DNA of 58,005 nucleotides from Paenibacillus aestuarii (GTDB lineage: Bacteria; Bacillota; Bacilli; Paenibacillales; NBRC-103111): assembly GCF_027789125.1 (NCBI RefSeq), contig NZ_JAQFVF010000035.1:1-58005 (forward strand), given 5' to 3'. Under the pieces are notes generated by a model. The model was given only the letters and a program-made list of their open reading frames with translations, did not search any database and was not told where the DNA came from. Shown here piece by piece: positions 53,655 to 58,005 of this stretch. The translations under genes were made by a program, and so were the position numbers. Numbering within the stretch: position 1 is the first letter of the stretch; each line of letters begins with the position of its first letter.

Positions 53655-54089
53655 ATGACCGTACACTTAGAAAAGGCTTTAGCCAAGTTAAAAACAACAG
53701 GAGTTCGAATGACACCTCAGCGGCACGCCATTCTATCCTTTTTACTCGATTCCATGACTCATCCGACCGCAGATGACATTTACAAATCTCTTGAATCGAA
53801 GTTTCCGAATATGAGCGTAGCTACCGTATATAACAATCTCAAAGTATTTATTGAAGCAGGGCTTGTTCGCGAGCTCACTTATGGAGATAGCTCCAGCCGC
53901 TTCGATGCGGATATGACGGATCACTATCATGCGCTTTGTGAAGTTTGCGGCAAGATTACCGATTTTGAGTACCCTCCGCTACATGATGTTGAGGAAACCG
54001 CAGCACAGCAGACAGGGTTCAAGGTACGTGGGCATCGGTTGGAAGTTTATGGCATTTGCGCGGATTGTGAAGGAATTACCAAGCACTAA
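53655..54089 (+). CDS. perR: peroxide-responsive repressor PerR (Fur family)
   Basis: A 144-residue metalloregulator. It aligns closely with B. subtilis PerR: TGVRMTPQRHAILSFLLDSM, HPTADDIYKSLESKFPNMSV, ATVYNNLKVFIEAGLV and RELTYGDSSSRFD. The regulatory Fe/Mn ligands are present (His in MTHPT, Asp in SRFD, two His in DHYHA, Asp in ITDFEYP), including the Asp that marks PerR rather than Fur. Structural zinc cysteines are in CEVCG and CADC. It represses peroxide-defence genes until a ligand His is oxidised. The start ATG at 53655 follows GGTGGTGAG. Neighbours ygzB and ygxA are as in B. subtilis. Confidence 0.95.
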   Translation: MTVHLEKALAKLKTTGVRMTPQRHAILSFLLDSMTHPTADDIYKSLESKFPNMSVATVYNNLKVFIEAGLVRELTYGDSSSRFDADMTDHYHALCEVCGKITDFEYPPLHDVEETAAQQTGFKVRGHRLEVYGICADCEGITKH

Positions 54090-54133
54090 TTGGAGCAGAA
54101 CTCCTCAATCCAGGCTACTATGTTGTATAATTA

Positions 54134-54181
54134 AACGTGTTCGACCTCTCGTTATGAAGAGGGGCAGGACACGTTTTTTTT
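54134..54181 (+). terminator. perR terminator
   Basis: AACGTGT pairs with ACACGTT, and inside it CCTCTC with GAGGGG, followed by nine T. Confidence 0.85.
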
Positions 54182-54211
54182 CTTTGTAATTTTCTAAAAG
54201 GAAGTGAAGAA

Positions 54212-55939
54212 TTGCAGCCGACATCGACAGAACTTCAGCCGAAGCGACAATCTAGCGCAAGACTTTGGATTTTATTGACAATCATACTTATTCTCTTGCT
54301 TACGGGTGCTGGCTTTTACTTATGGCAGAAATATGCGCCGAATCGCCAGCATGTAGACACAGCATATCATGAGCTGCAGAAGCCTGTGTTTTATAACGGT
54401 GAGTTTTATCCTGTCTCTGCCATTGGTGACAAGGAGAGTTTGAAACTTCCGCTCGAATTAATTCAAAAATGGATCGACCCCACCATCATTTATGAAAAAG
54501 AAAGCGATTCTGTCATTATTACGACTACAGATAAAGTGCTGCGATTCAAAACAGCGGAACTTTCTGCGCTCATGAATGAGAAGTCGATCACCCTGTCATT
54601 CCCTGTTGAGAAGAAAGATAATGTCATATATGTCCCGATTGAGCCATTACGGCAGTTGTATCCGCTGGATATCCGTGAGTCTGATACAACGGGCGCGGTG
54701 ATCCTCCATAAGCAAGGGGAGAAGATTAACTGGGGCAAATCGCTCAAGCCCGAAGGCGTCCCTCTGCGAACAGATGCGACGATCAAAGCGCCAATCGTAT
54801 CAACAATTGCAGCCAATGAGCAAGTGACAATATTGAGCGAACAAGCGGATTGGTACAAAATCCAGCAGCAAAGCGGCCCGGTCGGCTTCGTGCGCAAATC
54901 GGATATTACGGCCGATCACGAAGAGTGGATTCCGGTTCAGGAACAGCCTGCTGCCTATGTACCTTGGAAGCCGCAGAGCGGCAAGTTGAATATGACTTGG
55001 GAACATGTCATCACGAAGAATCCGGACACGGCCAAAATACCCGATATGCCGGGGTTACAGGTGGTCAGCCCGACGTGGTTCTCCTTGGCCAACGACGATG
55101 GCCGGGTATCGAATCAGGCCGATGCCGCTTATGTCAAATGGGCGCAGGGCCGAGGCTACCAAGTGTGGGCGCTTTTCAGCAATGGCTTTGAGCCTGACCG
55201 TACATCCAAAGCGCTGTCCACTTACGACAGCCGGATAAAGATCATCAAACAGTTGCTGGGCTTCGCTCAAACCTATAAGCTGCAAGGGATCAATATAGAT
55301 TTTGAAAATGTATATCTCAAAGATAAAGAAAATCTGGTTCAATTCGTCCGTGAGCTAACGCCATTCATGCATGAGCAGGGTTTGGCCGTCTCTATTGACG
55401 TTACACCTAAATCGACCAATGAAATGTGGTCCATGTTCTATGATCGTCCTGCACTTGCCCAAGTCGTGGATTATATGATGGTCATGGCTTATGACGAATA
55501 CTGGGCGACAAGCCCCAAATCCGGTTCGGTATCCTCGCTCCCTTGGACGGAAAAGTCCATCGAGACGCTATTGAACAGCGAAAAGGTGCCGCCTAATAAG
55601 CTTGTCCTGGGCGTGCCTTTCTATACGCGATTGTGGACAGAGGAACCGAACAACGGCAAGACGTCCGTCAGTTCCAAAACATTAACTATGGATGCCGCGC
55701 AAACTATCATCAAAGATAAAAAGCTGACGCCAGCCTTCTCGCCGGAAGCGGGCCAGAATTATGTAGAATACAAAGAAGGCGACAAATTGATGCGCATCTG
55801 GCTGGAAGATGACGTATCGCTTAAGGCGAGGGTGGAGTTGGTGAAAAAGTACAATCTCGCGGGACTCGCCTCCTGGCGAAGAGGTTTTGAAGTGCCGTCG
55901 ATGTGGAAGGTTCTCCAAGACGCTTTGAATGCAAAATAA
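54212..55939 (+). CDS. GH18-family wall hydrolase with stalk and SH3 domains
   Basis: A 575-residue membrane-anchored or secreted protein. A signal anchor is at ~17-40 (LWILLTIILILLLTGAGFYL). It is followed by a copper-amine-oxidase-N-like/stalk domain (~50-165), a bacterial SH3 domain (~170-235, VTILSEQADWYKIQQQSGPV) and a GH18 barrel (~255-570). The catalytic Glu365 is in GINIDFENV, and the barrel also has YDEYWATSP and PFYTRLWTEE. It resembles YaaH/SleL-type N-acetylglucosaminidases acting on spore or cell-wall peptidoglycan. It starts with TTG at 54212 after AAGGAAGTG. Exact substrate is inferred. Confidence 0.88.
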   Translation: MQPTSTELQPKRQSSARLWILLTIILILLLTGAGFYLWQKYAPNRQHVDTAYHELQKPVFYNGEFYPVSAIGDKESLKLPLELIQKWIDPTIIYEKESDSVIITTTDKVLRFKTAELSALMNEKSITLSFPVEKKDNVIYVPIEPLRQLYPLDIRESDTTGAVILHKQGEKINWGKSLKPEGVPLRTDATIKAPIVSTIAANEQVTILSEQADWYKIQQQSGPVGFVRKSDITADHEEWIPVQEQPAAYVPWKPQSGKLNMTWEHVITKNPDTAKIPDMPGLQVVSPTWFSLANDDGRVSNQADAAYVKWAQGRGYQVWALFSNGFEPDRTSKALSTYDSRIKIIKQLLGFAQTYKLQGINIDFENVYLKDKENLVQFVRELTPFMHEQGLAVSIDVTPKSTNEMWSMFYDRPALAQVVDYMMVMAYDEYWATSPKSGSVSSLPWTEKSIETLLNSEKVPPNKLVLGVPFYTRLWTEEPNNGKTSVSSKTLTMDAAQTIIKDKKLTPAFSPEAGQNYVEYKEGDKLMRIWLEDDVSLKARVELVKKYNLAGLASWRRGFEVPSMWKVLQDALNAK

Positions 55940-55944
55940 AGATA

Positions 55945-55975
55945 AAAGCCGGCCTGTAAAGGCGCGGCTTTTTAT
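55945..55975. terminator. terminator between GH18 and ygzB genes
   Basis: AAAGCCGGCCT pairs with AGGCGCGGCTTTT with a small bulge, flanked by A and T tracts on each side; it can serve both convergent genes. Confidence 0.7.
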
Positions 55976-55982
55976 TATGGCA

Positions 55983-56390
55983 TCAGTGAGGCTTGTGTTC
56001 ATGGTCCCGATTCGGGTGAAAATGGGGCAAGTGGGCTTCGACCGAAGCTTCGCTGTCAGCATCTGACTTATACTGCGGATCCACCGTCAGAATCGTTTTG
56101 CAGAACATGCAGCGGTCCGTTTTCCCTAGCATCTTAGTTCTTCTCCCGCATTCTGGGCAATCAATGACCGTTGCCGATGTGGAAAGCATACCGGCCCAGA
56201 AATAGATACCCATACTGACCATCATGCTGATCATGCCGATAATCATAAAAATAACGGCGATAATCCGGCCTGCCGTTCCCCAATTAAACACAATGCCGGC
56301 AAGTCCGACGATCATGAGCAGCATACCGCCCATTGTCATGGCTAGTCCCCATAGCCTAAACTCGTTTACTTTACTTGATCTCATTCGCAT
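55983..56390 (-). CDS. ygzB: YgzB/UPF0295-type membrane protein
   Basis: A 135-residue protein. Two membrane helices (MTMGGMLLMIVGLAGIVF; AVIFMIIGMISMMVSMGIYF) are followed by a zinc-ribbon-like part with CPEC and CMFC pairs and a His-rich tail (HLPHFHPNRDHEHKPH). This matches YgzB of Bacillus, next to perR and ygxA there too. GGGGGG lies 11 bases before the ATG. The function is unknown; the His-rich tail may bind metal and appears longer than in the Bacillus protein as I recall it. Confidence 0.85.
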   Translation of the reverse strand: MRMRSSKVNEFRLWGLAMTMGGMLLMIVGLAGIVFNWGTAGRIIAVIFMIIGMISMMVSMGIYFWAGMLSTSATVIDCPECGRRTKMLGKTDRCMFCKTILTVDPQYKSDADSEASVEAHLPHFHPNRDHEHKPH

Positions 56391-56524
56391 TTTGTTCTTA
56401 TCCCCCCATAAACTGTCTGCAGCTTTTTGTATGAATTGTCACAGAAATCAGCAGGAAACTCTCTCTACGTTGTAGAAATATGATAGATGTAAATATCATT
56501 TCAGACAGGAGCTAACGGATACCC

Positions 56525-57394
56525 ATGGGAATCGATAAAGAGCAGGTTTTGCAAAAGTTCCGGAATGACCAACGAGTCATCAGTGTCATGGCGGTTGAAA
56601 ACCCAAGGCAGCTCCCTGCGCTAACAGACGGTTTCGATACTCTGCTACTTATCATTACGAATGACCTGAGCCTGAACAATCATGCTACTAATTATATAAG
56701 AGACGACCAACGTATACAAGAAAGATGGACGGATACGGCTTCCCTGGAACAATGGATTCGCCTAGGCGTTAATCGGAATATCATTCACTGGTTGTTAAAG
56801 GGGGAGATACTTCTGGACCATAACACGTACTTGGAAGGGCTTCGCCATAGAATGCTTGAATTTCCTGTTGATCTGCGCGAACATAAACTGCTTGTAGAAT
56901 TCTCGTTATTTCTCCGCAAGTATTTGCAGAGCAAAGAGTATATTCTCGATGATCACCTGCTGGATGCGTATAATAATGTTCTGGAGGCTTTGCATCATTG
57001 GGCCCGCATCGTGATTATTGAAGACGGCTACCACCCGGAGATTACCGTATGGCGGCAGATCCGCGCGATTAACCCGGGCGTGTACAAGCTATATGAAGAA
57101 TTGACAACGAGCAAAGAAACGCTGAAACAACGAATTCAGCTCGTGCTTCTTGCCTGTGAGTTCTCTGTCATGTCCAAAATGGAACGATGCTGCGGGGCGC
57201 TAATTCATATTTTAGCTGAGGGTAAGCATCCGGTAGGTTCAGATCAGCTGCAGCAGCACCCGCAGTTGGCTGAGATCAGCGTGGAGCTTCCTCTATTATT
57301 GAATAAGCTGGTCAAAAAAGGGCTCATCAAAGAAGTTGCCGTTCCTATAGATGACGAGTTAACGGAGTTAGAACTGCAATATTCGCCCTTGTAA
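56525..57394 (+). CDS. ygxA: YgxA-type nucleotidyltransferase-like protein
   Basis: A 289-residue soluble protein, recognised from order and from stretches such as RVISVMAVENPRQLPALTDG and LGVNRNIIHWLLKGEILLDH, which resemble the nucleotidyltransferase-like N-terminal domain of B. subtilis YgxA. The C-terminal ~100 residues include a possible winged helix (SQ-type QQHPQLAEISVELPLLLNKL). AGGAG lies about 13 bases before the ATG. As in B. subtilis, it stands directly before an rRNA operon. The catalytic role is not established. Confidence 0.85.
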   Translation: MGIDKEQVLQKFRNDQRVISVMAVENPRQLPALTDGFDTLLLIITNDLSLNNHATNYIRDDQRIQERWTDTASLEQWIRLGVNRNIIHWLLKGEILLDHNTYLEGLRHRMLEFPVDLREHKLLVEFSLFLRKYLQSKEYILDDHLLDAYNNVLEALHHWARIVIIEDGYHPEITVWRQIRAINPGVYKLYEELTTSKETLKQRIQLVLLACEFSVMSKMERCCGALIHILAEGKHPVGSDQLQQHPQLAEISVELPLLLNKLVKKGLIKEVAVPIDDELTELELQYSPL

Positions 57395-57410
57395 CGGTGA
57401 TTGAAGCGCA

Positions 57411-57441
57411 AAGAATCGGACTTTGTTCCGATTCTTTTTTT
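57411..57441 (+). terminator. ygxA terminator
   Basis: AGAATCGGA pairs with TCCGATTCT (9 bp) around a 6-base loop, followed by T. It ends directly before the first rrn promoter. Confidence 0.88.
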
Positions 57442-57445
57442 ATGC

Positions 57446-57583
57446 TTGACTTGGGTGCTTGTTCTATGATAAATTAACTTTCGCCGCCAAGAACGGTACA
57501 CATTCAACGAAGACTTGAACAAGACAAGCGGTTAAGAGGTTCGAAAAAAAAGCTTGCATTGATCGGATTGAATGTGATATATT
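57446..57583 (+). promoter_or_regulatory. tandem rrn promoters
   Basis: P1: TTGACT (57446-57451) with GATAAA (57468-57473), 16-base spacer. P2: TTGCAT (57554-57559) with TATATT (57578-57583), 18-base spacer, preceded by an A-tract. Tandem promoters are usual for rRNA operons in Bacillales. Confidence 0.65.
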
Positions 57584-57626
57584 ATAAAAGTCGCCGCTAA
57601 ATGGGCGGTCGATAAATGAAAGCAAT

Positions 57627-57640
57627 TGTTCTTTGAAAAC
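57627..57640 (+). promoter_or_regulatory. rrn leader antitermination boxA
   Basis: TGTTCTTTGAAAAC matches the boxA element bound by the NusB/NusE antitermination complex in rRNA leaders. It lies about 100 bases before the 16S gene. The rest of 57584-57735 is untranslated leader with short inverted repeats for RNase III processing (for example GAGATT/AATCTC near 57690). Confidence 0.7.
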
Positions 57641-57735
57641 TGAACAACGAGTGAGAAGCAAGTCGAGCAATCGACTCTAAACTTTAAAAGAGATTAACAA
57701 TCTCGTCAGCTTTAAATGAGCTATTCAGATTCATC

Positions 57736-58005
<270 letters not shown>

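Overview
The window is from a low-to-mid GC Gram-positive, spore-former-type genome, most likely Paenibacillus or a close relative (Paenibacillaceae). The 16S start at the right end reads like that family. Strong AGGAGG-type ribosome sites, TTG/GTG starts, an S-layer-homology (SLH) anchored giant enzyme, YesM/YesN-type sugar two-component genes and the perR / ygzB / ygxA / rrn gene order point the same way. The segment lies exactly between two rRNA operons in the same orientation: it opens with the 3' end of a 5S rRNA followed by tRNA-Tyr and tRNA-Gly, and closes with the promoters, leader and first ~270 bases of the next 16S rRNA.

Layout. 0.3-1.8 kb: a MATE exporter. 1.9-17.2 kb: a glycan-use locus made of a divergent YesN/YesM-type regulator/kinase pair, a sugar ABC importer (lipoprotein plus two permeases, no ATPase), a 2,136-residue secreted SLH-anchored multimodular glycosidase and a GH36 alpha-galactosidase, with a CcpA-like cre site in the divergent promoter. 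17.2-19.3 kb: a 64-residue membrane protein, a GNAT acetyltransferase and an SDR-ArsR pair. 19.3-21.1 kb: a lysine riboswitch with terminator controlling lysP. 21.2-21.4 kb: an intergenic inverted-repeat element. 21.4-25.6 kb: small regulator/transporter units (flavodoxin-fold oxidoreductase/MarR divergent pair; MerR-MFS-DMT). 25.8-27.9 kb: a serine hydrolase and a double-GNAT protein. 28-35.4 kb: a second glycan locus with a GH2 beta-galactosidase-like enzyme, a GH88 unsaturated glucuronyl hydrolase, a GH2 beta-glucuronidase-like enzyme and two AraC regulators. 35.4-36.7 kb: an orphan sporulation-type histidine kinase. 36.7-37.1 kb: a 51-bp tandem repeat array related to the 21-kb element. 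37.3-40.6 kb: transketolase, transaldolase and a YhcH-like protein. 40.6-42.6 kb: a second MATE exporter and an IDEAL-domain-like protein. 42.7-47.2 kb: TetR, HlyD-like adaptor, ABC-2 permease and a TolC-like protein. 47.3-50.7 kb: gatCAB. 50.7-57.4 kb: GNAT, MgtC, ECF sigma with short membrane partner, a membrane protein, perR, a GH18/SH3 protein, ygzB and ygxA.

How it works together. The two glycoside loci suggest a plant- or polysaccharide-degrading lifestyle: the SLH enzyme trims a glycan at the cell surface, the ABC importer brings oligosaccharides in, and cytoplasmic GH36/GH2/GH88 enzymes finish them. The most unusual module is the TetR-HlyD-ABC2-TolC-like operon: a tripartite-export gene set in what should be a single-membrane organism, with no ATPase gene in the operon. 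Other unexplained structure is the repeat family shared by the 21-kb and 37-kb intergenic regions. Coordinates of promoters, operators and terminators were read by eye; no search was run.
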